Assembly: GCA_022749755.1 (NCBI GenBank)
Contig: CM040442.1
Coordinates: 4,996,457-5,060,456, forward strand
Source of the DNA: Azadirachta indica
Taxonomy: Eukaryota > Streptophyta > Magnoliopsida > Sapindales > Meliaceae
DNA: 64,000 nucleotides
Direction: 5' to 3'
A model generated the notes under the pieces. That model ran no database searches. It had not been told where the DNA came from and was given only the letters and a program-made list of their open reading frames with translations. Position numbers and translations under genes: made by a program. The first letter of the stretch is position 1. Each line of letters opens with the position of its first letter. This document shows positions 36,008-48,980 of this stretch, one piece after another.

Positions 36008-39000
36008 ATGAACCTTGTAACGGGGAGCTCTTTGTTTTTACAGTCTCCCCTTCATTTCCCCTCTTCTTCTTCTACCTTTTATTCTCAATCTTCAGTCTTT
36101 TTGTGTGTCAGAAATGCAGGGACAAAGAGAAGGAACAAAGTTTCAACTGTGGCTTCTATGAGACAAGATGACTCCAAAAATGATGTTTTTAGGAAGAGGA
36201 GAGTGGTTCTGCTCGTAGGTATTTCAGTTCTTCCGCTGTTGAAACTCAGAGCCGGAGCCGTTGAAGGTTTTGCGTCGAGTAAGTTCAGTGTTTCATTGGG
36301 TTTCTAGATTTATATTGATTGGCTTTTACAATGGTGAAGTTGGGTGAATTGTAATATTAATGTTAGGCTGAAGGCCTCTTAATTTAAGATATTATTTCGG
36401 TCATTTCATTTTTGGAATGAAAGCTTCATATTCTAAGGAATGGAATTATGAGTTGGTAATTTGGAATTTCGGTAACTAGTACGTATCTAAAAGTGTTTGT
36501 TCTTTCTGCTAATGAATTGAACCAAAAGTTGGTTTATTTTATATTATTTGGTCGGTTTATTTTATATTATTTGGTGACTGTTACATAACAGTGCAATTTG
36601 TAGTCTTTTTTTTGGGTATGATTGTTCTTTGGTCTAGCATTTGTGCCTGTTGTATGCATAAAATATTCAATTTTTTTTTTTTGTTTTGGTGAATAATACA
36701 AATTCTGCCTATTACTTGCAGAAAATTGCTAGTCATCTTATTGACTAATTGAATTGGATTTCATAATGGTCTTGTTTTTGGTTAAGAATGTGGTACAAGT
36801 ATTTGGGAGCTGAATTAACAGTTAATGATATGTTAGGTTAGAAGTTATGCTAATCTGAGTTTGAGTTCCATATTAAAGTATGCCAATTTGTTCATTTCTA
36901 AAATTAGAACAAATTGTTACAATTTCCTCATGGATCTCTTGGAAGTTATCCATGTTATACTTGAGAAAACTACAAAAGGTAGGATTTGATTGAATAGAAA
37001 ATGTTAGATCATTATGTTATCGGTGAGCTGCCGTGTCTCATCCTTAACTTGTTCATTGATTGCGGCAATAGAATATGGAAATTAGCAGTCAATTTTAGGC
37101 AGGCTGAGGATACTTCACGAGTATGACAAAAATAAGAGAATTAATGGCAACGAACTTCATATAACAAGAAGTTCAGAAGAGCTGATCCTGAATGAGTTGA
37201 CAGATCTTACAAACCTAATCAGTTTAGAATTTTGTAATCATTTAAATCTCAAATGAAGGTTCTGACTGTTGACAGATCTATGTTGTGGACGGCTCTTTCT
37301 TCCTTATTGTATTTATTGATGTTTGTATCCCATCTCAATCCCCCTAATTTATGATAGTTAATGTACGTATTTATGCAATTTCAGAGGACAGTGATATAAA
37401 TGCAACAGAGGAAAGCCAAAAATCAGAGGTCTTAATTTTTGCTTGTCTACAGTTGAATTCTGAATACTAAATTCTATCTTTTTAGTTTGTTCTTGTTAAG
37501 TTTGGAAATTATTAATTACAACTTTCTTGAATAGCAGGGACTTGCGCCATCAAATCCCTTTTTGTCTCTCCTTAATGGACTTGGAATATTTGGTTCCGGT
37601 ATCCTTGGTGCACTCTATGCTTTGACTCAAAACGAGAAAAAAGCTACTGATGCAACTATTGAATCTGTAAGTTGCTCTCAACTTGACTGCCAAGGTTTTT
37701 GATAAAAATCATTTTTCAGGTTTATTTTGAGCATTCAAGGAAAGAGTCCATTGTAGGTGATTTTTCCTTGGTTGAATTTTGAATGAAATATGTTCTTTAT
37801 TCATGGCTTTTCAAATGCCTCCTTAATTATAGTAGCAGCACCTGTTTATTCCTTATTACCATAAATGATAGTCATTTTTGGATATTGGTTTTAAAGTTCT
37901 CATTCACTCGTTGGAATGGGCAGATGAAAGCAATGCTCAAAGAAAAGGAAGCTGCCATTGTTTCAATGGAGAAAGAATTTGAATCAAAATTACTGAATGA
38001 ACAAGAAGAGCGAACCAGGCAACTCAAGAAAGCAAAGGAAGAACAGCAGTTGTTAGTGAACCAACTAAATTCAGCCAACACTATAGTTTCAGGCTTGGGC
38101 CAGGAGCTTAAAAATGAAAAAAGAATTGTTGACCAACTCAGAGTTCAAATTGATAGTCTTGAAACCAACCTCTTGAAGGCTGGGGAAGATAAAAGGGCTC
38201 TGGAGGAAGAACTCAAGCAAAAGGTTGAAACAATAGAAGGCTTACAAGATAGGATTAATTTACTGAGTTTAGAGCTCAGGGATAAGGAGGATAGTATTCA
38301 AAAGCTCAGCTCTTCTCTTGAGGAGAAGGAAGTGGAGTTAAAGAACTTGAATTCTATCCACAATCAATCGAAGAATGAGCTATCCAAAGCAGATTCTGAA
38401 ATCAAAGAATTCAGGGATGAGCTCCTGAAAAATAAAAAAGAACTAGAATTGAAGAATGCTGTGGTTGAAGAATTAAATGTTAGAGTAGGTTCTCTGATAG
38501 TTGAAAGAGATGACTCCCAGCAGAAAATTGCTGCAGTTCAAAAAGAGTATGAAGATCTGAAGTTATCTTCTGAAAACAAGGCAGCCTCAGATGCAAAGCT
38601 TCTGGGAGAAACAGAAGGGGAACTTCACCAGCTGAAGCAAAAGCTTGAGCTTGCGCTCAATGAAGCCAGTGAAAATCAAGCAACAATTGCTAAGTTGACC
38701 CAAGAAAAGAATGACTTGAGGAATTTGCTTGACAGCGAATTGAGTAATGTAATGAGTCTGAAACATGAACTCCAAATTACTCAGGAAACTCTCGGGAAGA
38801 CAACGAATGAGGCTTCTGATCTGGCAAAACAACTAAAACAATCAAGAAATTCTTGTGCAGAGCTTGAGTCTGATATATCTAGGATTCAGGCAGAGTTTGC
38901 TGAAGCTAAGCAAACATTTCAAAACAGCCTTGAGGAGGCAAAACGAAGTGGTGAAGTACTGGCCAGTGAGCTCACTACAGCAAAGGAGCTTCTGAAGAAA

Positions 39001-39633
39001 TCTAGTGAGGAGTTGCAAATTGTTTCCTGTGAACTGGAAGTTACAGCAGAAAATCGTGATAACCTACAAAGGGAATTGGTAGATGTCTATAAAAAAGCAG
39101 AAGCCACGGCCAATGATTTAAAAGAAGAGAAAAAGATAGTTTCTTCTTTAAACAAAGAACTACAAGCTTTGGAGAAGCAAATCTTGAAAGACAAGGAGGC
39201 ACGAAAGACCCTGGAAACAGATCTGGAAGAGGCTACCAAATCTCTTGATGAGATGAACAGAAATGCGTTGACACTTTCTAGGAACCTAGAGAAGGCTAAT
39301 TCTCAGATCTCTAGCCTTGAAGATGAGAAGGAGGTGCTTTACAAATCACTCACAGAACAAAAGAATATAGCCAAAGAGTCCCGAGAAAACATGGAAGACG
39401 CCCATGATCTTGTCATGAGGCTTGGCAAGGAAAGGGAGAGTTTGGACAAGAGAGCAAAGAAGCTTGAAGAGGAATTGGCTTCTGCAAAAGGAGAAATACT
39501 GCGGCTAAGGAGTCGCATACATTCATCAAAAAATGTTGTTAATGATAAGAATCCGCAGAAAGACGAAGACGAAAACAATGTCACTGTTACTGCCAAGAAA
39601 CCTGGCAGGAGGAGAAGGGCTAGTTCACAATGA
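36008..39633 (+). CDS. MFP1: MAR-binding filament-like protein 1 (thylakoid coiled-coil protein)
   Basis: Four exons, 36008-36278, 37385-37428, 37538-37666 and 37924-39633, give 717 residues, close to the Arabidopsis protein (about 726). The first 50 residues are Ser/Thr-rich and lack acids, like a plastid transit peptide. A hydrophobic stretch (VVLLVGISVLPLLKLRAGA) follows after an Arg/Lys patch, then a second one in exon 3 (LNGLGIFGSGILGALYALT). From about residue 149 to 690 the protein is one long coiled coil, rich in Glu, Lys and Leu heptads. It ends in a basic tail (KKPGRRRRASSQ). Known role: associated with thylakoids and plastid nucleoids, binds DNA through its C-terminal part, and in Arabidopsis helps set sites of starch granule initiation. 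The apparent upstream extension of exon 4 is intron. Arabidopsis MFP1 is At3g16000, next to relatives of other genes here. Confidence 0.95.
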
Positions 39634-41311
39634 GATCAGAGACTAGGTATACTTGCTCTAATTTATTTATTTCACCAAATCCTTAATGTTCCTATATTTT
39701 CCTGTGCCACTTGATTTTGAGCTTTTGCATTCTCCAATTAGTTTTCTGTGATACAATTGTATGATTATTGTATAAATGCTGAGGCATGAGATTAGGGAAA
39801 TGACTGCTTGTATGTAATGATAAGTTTTTTCAATTTCATCATGTTCATTAATGTATAATATTAAGTCGAGGAACTTACTCAGGTAAATTCCCATAATTTC
39901 TTCCTTTTCTGGGTTTAGATTGCTAGTTTGATGCAACCATAGTTCACATGGTTGTCAACATTCTGGAGTGTAATATAAGGCCATATTTGGTATTGTTTTC
40001 CACAAGCTGCTTTTCTTTTCTTCTTCTTCTTTTCCCCATTTTCTAAAACCAAACTGAAGACTTGTTGGATTGATGTTCTTCTAAAATGAAGTATAAAATA
40101 GAGAAGATGGATTTTGAGTTTTTTTTAACCATAATGTTAAAAATATTATTTTAGTTGTTTTGCCTTACACTTTGAAACGTTACATGGAAGCGAGTGATTA
40201 AGAGTTTTTTGGTACTACAATTTAATTATTAAGAACGATGTATTATTAAATAATTAGTTAAATAAAAATCATTTATTTAAAATAATACTGAGGGTTATAT
40301 ACTACAAGATTTTATTTTATTTTTGTTTGACAACAACATTTTTCAATTTAAAAAAAACAATGATATTTAATTTTTGTATTGAACAGTAGTTTATCAAGTT
40401 ATTTTTTGGAAAATAATCCAAGTATATTAATCGCAAGATAGTTTCTTAAAAAAGAATCAAATTCCCATGATCAAAAATTATTTTTTGGGAATAAAAAATT
40501 TCAAAAGTTTATTTTATAGAGACCAAAAATATTATGTGTAGGTTTTATACAAAGAGTAAGTATTATTAATGAATCGAACCCGGAACGTAGGTAGTTGGGT
40601 CAAATACCTTAGCCGGCTAAGCATCGGCTTCAATCTGTTAATTAACAGCCAAACATAATACATTCTATGTAATAAAACGAACACAGAAAATATTTAACGA
40701 ATTTGACAACCATACGACGCAATTGCGAACATACGAGAAAAAAAAAAAAATGACCCAATTTCCGGGCATTTGATTTTGAGCAACAATCTTTATATTAATT
40801 GCCTGTGCCTATGTTTTTGGTAATACTGTTGTTGCCAAAAGCATATGCTGTTTCTTCGTCCCGTGATTTTTCTTTCGTTGTGAATTCGGGATGAGCAATT
40901 TAACGCAAATCTGATACGTATGTGTTTTTTTGCTTTAATTTTCTAATTTTGTTGAGCAACTCTGTCGTTTTGTTGTCTCCAGATTTGCTGGGATTGCTTC
41001 TTTCTTCATTCGTCGATTTCCCAGATCCAAATCCGTTAAGGAAACCTGGTTTTCAATCTGGGTGCGTTGAAAATCGGCATTGGAATTTGATTCTATTCTT
41101 TTAGATAGATTTGAGTTCAAAAATTGTATTTTTTTTTTCTTGTCACAGTTTTGAGAATTGGGTTCCAGAATATTGATTGCTGGCGAGTTTGTAGCTTTTG
41201 GTGATCTGGGTGTCTAAGGAATTAGTTGAATTGTTCAAGCAGAAGTTCTTCCTGTTCGGGTATTGTTTCAATAGAAATTTAGTGTTTGAAAATATATTAG
41301 TTGTTGAAGAA
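39634..41311. other. Intergenic between MFP1 and SYS1, with SYS1 leader
   Basis: MFP1 trailer to about 39950, then AT-rich spacer containing a short tRNA-related sequence (listed separately). From about 40840 the base composition rises; this is likely the SYS1 promoter and leader, including upstream ATGs such as that at 41198, which reads in frame into SYS1. Confidence 0.5.
40535..40635 (-). repeat. Degenerate tRNA-derived SINE-like sequence
   Basis: On the minus strand CTTAGCCGGCTAAGG resembles a Pol III A-box. It is followed about 33 nt later by GTTCCGGGTTCGATTC, a B-box/T-loop. The T-arm cannot pair and no acceptor stem forms, so this is not a working tRNA. The pattern matches the head of plant tRNA-related SINEs. 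The 3' end is not clear. Confidence 0.45.
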
Positions 41312-43422
41312 ATGTTCTATGGTGCAGTAGTATGGGACCCTTGGCTTATTGTTGCTCAAATTGTTTGTCTTCAATGCTTATACTACCTTACTCTTGGTGT
41401 TTTTCTATCCATTTTTGTTGGCACTCGTGTTTCACATATGAGTCTTGTGTACTTCTTTGATTATGCTACAATCACTGCTTCTACGGTCACCGGCTGGTGT
41501 GTAATTGCTTCAATTCTGCTCACCTCAGTTGCAGGGTGAGTACTTAAGTTCCTTTCCCTTTAATATATTGTTGTGTGTTTTGTTTTATACAATTTGATAA
41601 AGGATTATGATTTTAAATCTGATAGGTTTATAGTTAGTGATATTTGAGGGATTTGTGAAATTTGGTTTTATGGGTAAATTACTTAAGCTTATGTAGGTAA
41701 TGCATATTGTACAAAAAATGATGGTTAAATTCATTGTACCTGTAATATTTGAGATTAAGTAAATAGCATTATTAATGTTGTTAAGCTCCATGTTAGCCCC
41801 ATGTTAGCCCCATCCTTGTTAATGCATTATTCTTTCTGTCTGGCATAGTAGCCAGCCTGTTTGCTTATTCTTTTCCTTTTCTTCTTAATTTTGCTAGAAG
41901 TCATGCCTGGTTCTGTAATATTATAATCTTTTATTTACTCCATGCGAGGTATTCTTCTATTGGTTCATGTTCATGACATTTAAACAAGCCTTGTAAATCA
42001 CATTAGTTTTAAAGATTCATTTGTAAACTTTCCGTTATAACCTCTTTGATTGCTCGCTTTAGTTATAACTTGCCCATAATTCCTGTCTATGCAGAGCTGG
42101 ATACATGCTTTACTTAATTGAAAGGGCAAAAAAGTGCTTAGACTTTTCGGCCACTCTGTATATGGTCCATCTTTTTATATGCATCGTATATGGGGGTTGG
42201 CCCTCCGCAATAACGTGGTGGGTTGTTAATGGTACTGGATTTGCAGTGATGGCTTTGCTAGGTGAATATCTTTGCATCAGACGTGAATTGCGAGAGATTC
42301 CTATAACACGCTACCGATCAAGTAAGAACTTCTTTGAGTCTGTTAAAAGTACTTATTCCCAAAAAGAATTTTTCTTGAAATTTTATCATATATTTCCGTT
42401 TATTTCATGTTATATTTCATTTACTTGGAACATTTTTTGTAGTTAATTATCAGACTTAGGTTTCACTTGTTATGTTTCCTACAATGAACATTTGTCTGGA
42501 ATCACTCTTATGTTGGGCAAGTCTAGAACTTCAATTTTTGCTTCTTTCATGTCTCTGTGCTTATCTGTATACTCTATTAGGTACCCGGGTTTGCATTGTA
42601 AGTGGCACATAATGTTTGTAGTTTGTGCTCAAATGTGGGTGTTTTTAATCTGTGATGCAAATCTTCATTTAGGTGAACTCCTGATAAAAGCAGTGTAAAT
42701 CAAAATTAGTGCGTGTATAAGTTAATAGAAGTTTTGGCAGTGGCAGGAATATTATTATTCTTGAATGTTTGATGATTCAACAATAGAATGAAAAATATTG
42801 ATCTGCCTGATGATGAATCCACTTCATGGAAACTAGTTTATTTTTGGCATTGCATGGTGCAATTGATATGAATTATTCTTTGAACTAATTCCCAAATTGC
42901 AATTTATTGGTAGTTTAAAGAGAAATTCTAGTCTTTTTGTTTGGATTTCTGAACTTTCAGGTGGTCCATTGAAGAAATTCTGGGTGGTCAGTTCTAATGT
43001 GATATTCCTTTTCATTGGACTGCTGAACCTGTAGGGGATGGATTAAGTGATGCCTCTGGAAGTTGGCCTCCTTTTGGATTGAGAATGTCTGTTTCTGCCT
43101 GTTTGATTTTTTTGCTTTCAACTTTGAATATGTTATGTTGGTGTTAATTCATGAGATTGTGTCTTATATATGGCTGTGGAAGCATCAGTTTTCATATTCT
43201 TTTACATTATGGAAACCAAGCGAGCTATTAAATCTAGTATCGATGGATTTAAATTTTCTTTGAGTACCTTTTCCTTTGAATTGTTGTTTATAGTTTATAA
43301 TAACACGGGAAATATTTTGCATGGTAAAACAGTTTCACAGCTTGCAAATTTCATTTCCTTTTCTGGATAAATTGAAGTAATATAAGCAAAACTAATTGAG
43401 CTATCATCATGCAGATGTTTAA
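41312..43422 (+). CDS. SYS1: SYS1 homologue, Golgi multi-pass membrane protein
   Basis: Three exons, 41312-41535, 42095-42321 and 43415-43422, give 152 residues. The start MFYGAVVWDPWLIVAQIVCL is the conserved SYS1 N-terminus; the longer frame from 41198 is rejected as leader. Four membrane segments are visible: WLIVAQIVCLQCLYYLTLGV, the LVYFFDYATITAS region into WCVIASILLTSV, LYMVHLFICIVYGGWPSA, and WWVVNGTGFAVMALLGEYL. The stretch FDYATITASTVTGW is a family signature. The third coding exon is only 8 nt and adds Asn-Val and the stop, so the protein ends RYRSNV. Known role: in yeast and animals Sys1 recruits the Arl3/ARFRP1 GTPase to the trans-Golgi, starting a tethering cascade. Plant function is inferred. 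The last exon is chosen by splice signal and by resemblance to known plant C-termini. Confidence 0.9.
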
Positions 43423-44912
43423 ACAACGGGAACTCAACAGGCAGGAACTAGTTTTGTTGTGGGATTTTAGTGGCTGTTTCTTTACTTTTTTGGAGGAGTT
43501 TCTTGACAAAGTATACTAAATAACTGATCTACTTGGCAGCAGAAAAGAATTGTTTAAATCTACTGATTATTTTTCTTGCACGTGACCTCAATGGAGAGCC
43601 ATAGGTCCAAGATTTTATATCAAATGCAGGGATGAAGCACATCAGACTAGTTATCCAATGTGTTAGGAAACTCTCTTAATGTACAATTGTAGGTGGTCTT
43701 GAGAAAGATGCTGTGTTATCTTTTCACATATATATATTTTTTTAACTGCGGTAAAGTAAAATGGTTGATGTCTTTAGTTGATCAGGCTATATTTTGATAT
43801 TAACAATGTTGAGCTTTCAGTTATGTGAATGAATTGAGCTATTTTCCATCTGTGCTGGAGATAAATATTTCATAAGGTGGTCAGTCAACCGAAATTTCAT
43901 TACAGATTGCTCAATTTTATATTCCAATTAATGTGTCATCAATCAGCGAGTTCTATTTATTAACAGTTACTGATTATATTATTGTATAATTGATGTGATA
44001 GTTGTATTACCATCAACTTCTTCCGACTATATATTATATATCACATCATTTATAACTTCATTCAAACTCTTATATTGTGTTAATACTTTTTGTATTGTAT
44101 CGCACTGACCCTACCCAATTTATACACTAAAAAGAAAAATTTTGACTTTCTCAAATATGTCGCAAATTCATGAAGGACAGGAAACACATTCTTGTTGCGT
44201 ACAACAGAAAACAGGGCAACTCACATTCCGGGGAATCAAAAACATTGAATTCAAACAAGCAACACATTCTTGTGTCATTGATTCTTGGTTTCTTCAATGT
44301 GCAGTTTCTACCTCCTTCCTTGGATTGCACTTCTGCCTAAGTTTTAGGACATCATGTCCATGTCTCCTTGTTCCCTTTTTTATTTTTCTTTATTTATTTT
44401 CCTTATATAAGATTTATTATTTATATAATGTTTCCATTCATTTGTTTTCGTTCAATGATTGAGCTTCTATAATTATGCATCTTGTAAATCTGTAGATTGC
44501 TGTAATATTCTGTGACATTGGAAAATACTCGGAATCTGCTAAGCTGAAGATGGAGAAATTTTATCGAAAAGAAAAAAATCCTTTAAATTGTTACATTGAT
44601 GGCCATGATTTCCATTAACATAAATTTATAAATCCTTCAAATTTCTTCTCTTGCAATCAAACAAGAATATATAAATTAACGGTTTGAGATGGCATTGGAT
44701 ACTTGCAAAATCTCTTCTTTGAAGAGCATTGCATATATGGGCCTTCATCTTGTCTTGGTAAAACATAGCAAAATGTTTTATCTACTTCCAATTTCTCGCA
44801 AAAGCAAAAACTTAATACTCTGCTTACTAGAACTTTTCCTTCCTAAGACTGCCAGGACTTAGTTCTCCCATAATTGTTCCTTTTTCTTTTCTTCTTTGCA
44901 GCCCTGTGAGAT
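43423..44912. other. Convergent intergenic stretch between SYS1 and SULTR3;4
   Basis: Both 3' UTRs plus AT-rich spacer. Frames in 44140-44460 have no recognisable product. Nothing else was identified. Confidence 0.55.
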
Positions 44913-47900
44913 TCATGGTTGAGCTTTCCACAAAGATGAAATGTCCGCTACAGCTTCTTCTACTGTGAGATATAGTCCATTCAATCCGAAAGACTCCAAC
45001 ACTTTTGACTGATGCAGCTTTTCCATCACACTTCCAACAGGATTTGCCAACACAAGCTGCAGTGAAAACAGGAAGAGTGGTTACCCTAATGTTTGCCTGA
45101 ATGCTACCAGGAATCTGTTGTAGCGAATGTAATTTGATTAGCAATTCTCACCTGAAGTGATCTTTTCTCGAGAATCTTTCTGAGCTCACGTACCATGTCG
45201 ATGCCACTTGTGTCTATCGCTGTCACAGCTGAGATAATAGTACATATATGTAAGCAAGTTGGATTTTGTAGTGGAATAAAAATTAACAAGATCGGGGATC
45301 AATTTTTTGAGTAATGTACCAGTCATGTCCAGAATTATGCATTTCAGTTCTCTGTCATTGTTTGCTTTTATCCACTCTTCTTCTTCGCGAACCCATCTTA
45401 ATATCCTGCAATCAGAGTGTATATAGTTAAGCCTACTGTTAATGAATTCAGGCAGATATATCATAAATAACAAAGAGAAAGAAGTGTGTATCAGTGAACT
45501 AACCTTTCTTGTAGGTAGGTGGAATTTGCAAAGTAGATGGGAGATTCGACAGCTAGAATGAGAAATGAAGAGACTCTTAAAGCTTCTCTATAGCGGGTGA
45601 GGCTTTGATATATGTGAGTTCCGGGTATGTTACCCAAGACTACGGTGTTTGGCCTGGTGACATGCAAGAGAATCTTGAACACTGAAACTCCAACCTGAAA
45701 TTTTAGGCCAATGCAATAGATAATGACCCAAGATTTTAGTTATTCATTTATATCTAAAGATAAATAAAAATGAAAATTTGAGCAGCTGGGAAACTCACGG
45801 CAATGGCAAGACCGAGGGGCACGGAAATGAAAAGGACCCCAAAGAAGGAACATAAACAAGCCAGGAAATCAAGCTTGTCAACTTTCCACAATCGTAAAGC
45901 AGCCTGATAATCAATAAGCCCTATCACTGCTGATATGATGATGGCTGCTAAGATGACATTGGGTGTATAGTAAAACAGTGGCATGAGAAACAGCAGAGTC
46001 ACTAGCACGGCCGAAGCCATTACTATGTTAGAAACTGCTGTTTGTGCTCCGGCATTGTAGTTTACAGCAGATCGAGAAAAAGACCCTGAAAAAATATTTC
46101 AAAAAAAGAAAATCAAACTTAGGAACCCTGAATATCATATTGGCAATTAACTTAGAAGTTATGAAATGGAAGTGCATCATTACCTGTAGTAACATAGCAT
46201 GAAGTACATGAACCAGCCATGTTCATGAAGCCGATAGCCATCATTTCTTTGTTTCCATCAACTTGGTAGTTCTTCAAAGCAGCAAAGGTTCTTCCCACGG
46301 CAATTCCTTCCTATAATAAATGAAAAGGCTAAAATAGTTAGAAAGAGTAAATATCATACGAACAAAAGTGAAATTATGATTCATAATTTTGAGTAACATT
46401 GTTACCAAATATTTGAAAGATAGACCAGAAAATACACCAAGTGCAAATGGAGATTTACTGATGTCATCTGAGTAAATGTTATTTAATACGAAACCACATA
46501 CTATAACTTTTAGTTTTGGCTACTCACAGTGAGAGATAAGATGCCAGTAATGATGCCTGTTTTGATAGCAACGGCAAGAAAAGGGCCGTTAAAGTAGAGC
46601 ATGTTTGATGAAGGTGGATTCAAACCCTTCGGCAAGTGGCCAATCTGTAGATGAAAGAAAGTTAAAAATCCAATAGTTGGTGAAAGGAAGAATTTTCTTA
46701 CAACTGCCTATGTAATGTTGTGTAAGTAAAAGTTGATGAATATATTCGATTCTTACAATTGAGATCCCGTGAGCCTTCGATTTGATGCAGAAGACTATTA
46801 TAGTTGAAAGAATAACTGAGGTCAATGGGGCAGCTGCCGACACCCAAAAAAGCTTTGGTTTTCTCATACTCTGCATCAATTCATAAAAAGTTAAGAGATT
46901 GCAACTTTTACAGTGATTTGAGAATCTCAATAATTATCTTTGTGAGAAAATTGACAATACTTACAATATGCCTTGATGTCAACAGAAAAACTAGGAAGCT
47001 GAAACCCATTACAACTGTTTGCCAGGACCACTGCACATCAATTACACAACTTTTTACTATTAGTACGAGAACTAGCATCTGCTTTACTAGTAATTTCTTA
47101 CAAATGAGTTTCTAGAATTCATTCATTCAGAAAGCATGTTTTACATATCATTTGTTGACAAAATTTTGTTTTAGGCATCTTATGAGTAGCAACTAATGTT
47201 ATAATTAGGAGAAGTATTGCGTTTAAAGTAAACACAGCATCTTCTAGATGCTACCAACAGTGAATTAGTAGACATACTTCCATGGCATTGCTTTAGAATT
47301 AAAAATGAAAAAGAAAAAGGAATGTTGCTTGCTCTTATTGATGCCACTTACTTCGTCTCTCTGGCTGAAAACAGAGGACATTACAGGAACAAATTGCATC
47401 TTGCTAGTGAAGTGAACGATTCCAAGCAATCCTTTAAGCTGTTGTAAGGATACGATGACTGCTGCTCCAGCCATGAAACCAACAAGTGTTGCCTTTGAGA
47501 GAAAATCAATTATGAAGCCTAACCTGTAGACAACTGATCCAAAGTCAGTAAGAAGAGAAATGGACAAATGATAATTAAGATGATTAAAGAGAAAAAATTG
47601 TCTAGGCTTTCAAGTTTCCATACCTGAGTAGACCTAAAGAAGACTGAAACAATCCGGCAAAGAAGGTAGCAGTGAAGGCCAATTTGAGATACAGAATTGG
47701 ATCTTGGGTGTAAGAAACAGCTTCTCCTAGCATTGAACCCATAACCAAAGAAGCTATGGAGACTGGACCGACACCGAGATGTCGAGAACTTCCCAGAATA
47801 GAGTAAATCAATGGAGGCACAAAGCTTGAATCTGCATAAAACCCAAAATAGATCATAAATATATCTGCAAATGTTAATTATGTTTTTCACCAACTAAAAA

Positions 47901-48881
47901 GTTCGGGTATGGAATTGATACTCACAGAGGCCAACTATTGGTGGCATATTTGCAAGCTTTGCATAGCTGATTCCCTGCAATTCACAGAAACCATATCAGA
48001 TTACCACAAAAAAACTTTAATCTCTTGTTTCAAACTAAATTCAGGATGAACATAAAATTGAAAAAAGAAAACACAGATAAAACAGATAGAGAACAGTTAA
48101 ATTTTATGTATATGGTAATGCATAATGCATATTGTGTTTGATTCACGAAGAACAAAAACATGTGATACGAAAGTATGAAAAGACATTAAATAAAATTTAT
48201 GTAGCAGTCAAGAACAAAAATCAAGTTCAAAACCCAGATTAGGAAATAATTAAGAAAAAACAAATTTACTGGGAAACAAAGTTAAACCAACTGCATAAAA
48301 AGTCAAATTTTCCACCAAACTTCAAAACTGTCACTTTAATGATCGAAAACAAATGGAATATATGCAGTAACCCAACTCAGAGTTCTTTGTCTACTAATCC
48401 ACATTTAATGACAAATTACTCCATAAACAACATGCAAAAGCATGTATGTACATGCATGATGAATGTATGTATATGTGTGAAGTATGATTTGTACATGCAT
48501 GCATGTATGTTCATGGTTTTGCTTTACCTGAGGAATTGCAAGGCTAGCAATGGTGAGACCTGAGATGATATCAGACCTGAAGAGCTTGAGATTGTACTCA
48601 GGTCCCCACTGGCAAATGGGAAAGAGGAACTGAAGACCCAGAACAAGTTTCTTGCACCATTGCTGGTTCGTGAACCTGTAGAGAGGATCGTCAGGGAAGA
48701 AGATTTCAGACAACCTGTGCTTGAGTTTCTGGAGAGTTGTTTTCTTGGGAGGCAAGCAAACACTGTGAATCTCCATTGGAGGAGTATTATTAGCTGCTGC
48801 AATCATCAACTCATTTGCTGAAATCCTGATGGAGGTTTCATGGCTAGAGAAATCTTCAACTCTATTTGAGTTTACACCCAT
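44913..48881 (-). CDS. SULTR3;4: SULTR3;4-type sulfate/phosphate family transporter
   Basis: Thirteen exons give 663 residues: 48881-48528, 47974-47926, 47831-47624, 47523-47352, 47030-46965, 46870-46757, 46644-46528, 46310-46184, 46085-45799, 45694-45504, 45405-45320, 45228-45152, 45056-44913. The start [10 protein letters not shown] was preferred over an upstream in-frame codon because it matches the subfamily, as do [20 protein letters not shown] and the C-terminus SSLWKAQP. The membrane domain carries the sulfate-transporter signature region ([20 protein letters not shown]) and [12 protein letters not shown]. The C-terminal STAS domain holds [20 protein letters not shown]. Known role: SLC26/SulP-type anion transporter; the rice orthologue SPDT moves phosphorus to grain and Arabidopsis SULTR3;4 sends it to young leaves, while other group 3 members import sulfate into plastids. 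The substrate is therefore more likely phosphate than sulfate, by orthology only. Arabidopsis SULTR3;4 is At3g15990. Confidence 0.95.
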
Positions 48882-48972
48882 TTCTACTTCTACAAACACC
48901 AAAACTAAGAATTCAACAATGGAAAGTTTGATCGTTTAAGTTTTTTGAAGAAACAAGTTAGCATTTGCTTGC

Positions 48973-48980
48973 AATTTATA
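48973..48980 (-). promoter_or_regulatory. TATA box of SULTR3;4
   Basis: TATAAATT on the minus strand, 92-99 bp before the start codon, would place transcription start near 48945 and give a leader of about 60 nt without upstream ATGs. I see no P1BS phosphate-starvation motif (GNATATNC) nearby. Confidence 0.55.

Noticed and set aside
37783..37923. Extension of MFP1 exon 4 upstream from 37783
   Set aside because: The sequence before GGGCAG|ATGAAAGC is hydrophobic intron; splicing from exon 3 (37666) to 37924 keeps the frame.
40560..40635. A functional tRNA gene
   Set aside because: A B-box is present, but the T-stem and acceptor stem do not pair and the D-arm is not canonical.
41198..41311. 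Longer N-terminus for SYS1 from the in-frame ATG at 41198
   Set aside because: The added residues have no family match, while the conserved protein begins exactly at MFYGAVVWDPW; the upstream part is treated as leader.
42492..42698. Extra SYS1 exon beginning at the TATTAG acceptor near 42581
   Set aside because: It would add an unrelated 40-residue tail, while the 43415 acceptor gives the short C-terminus and length expected for the family.
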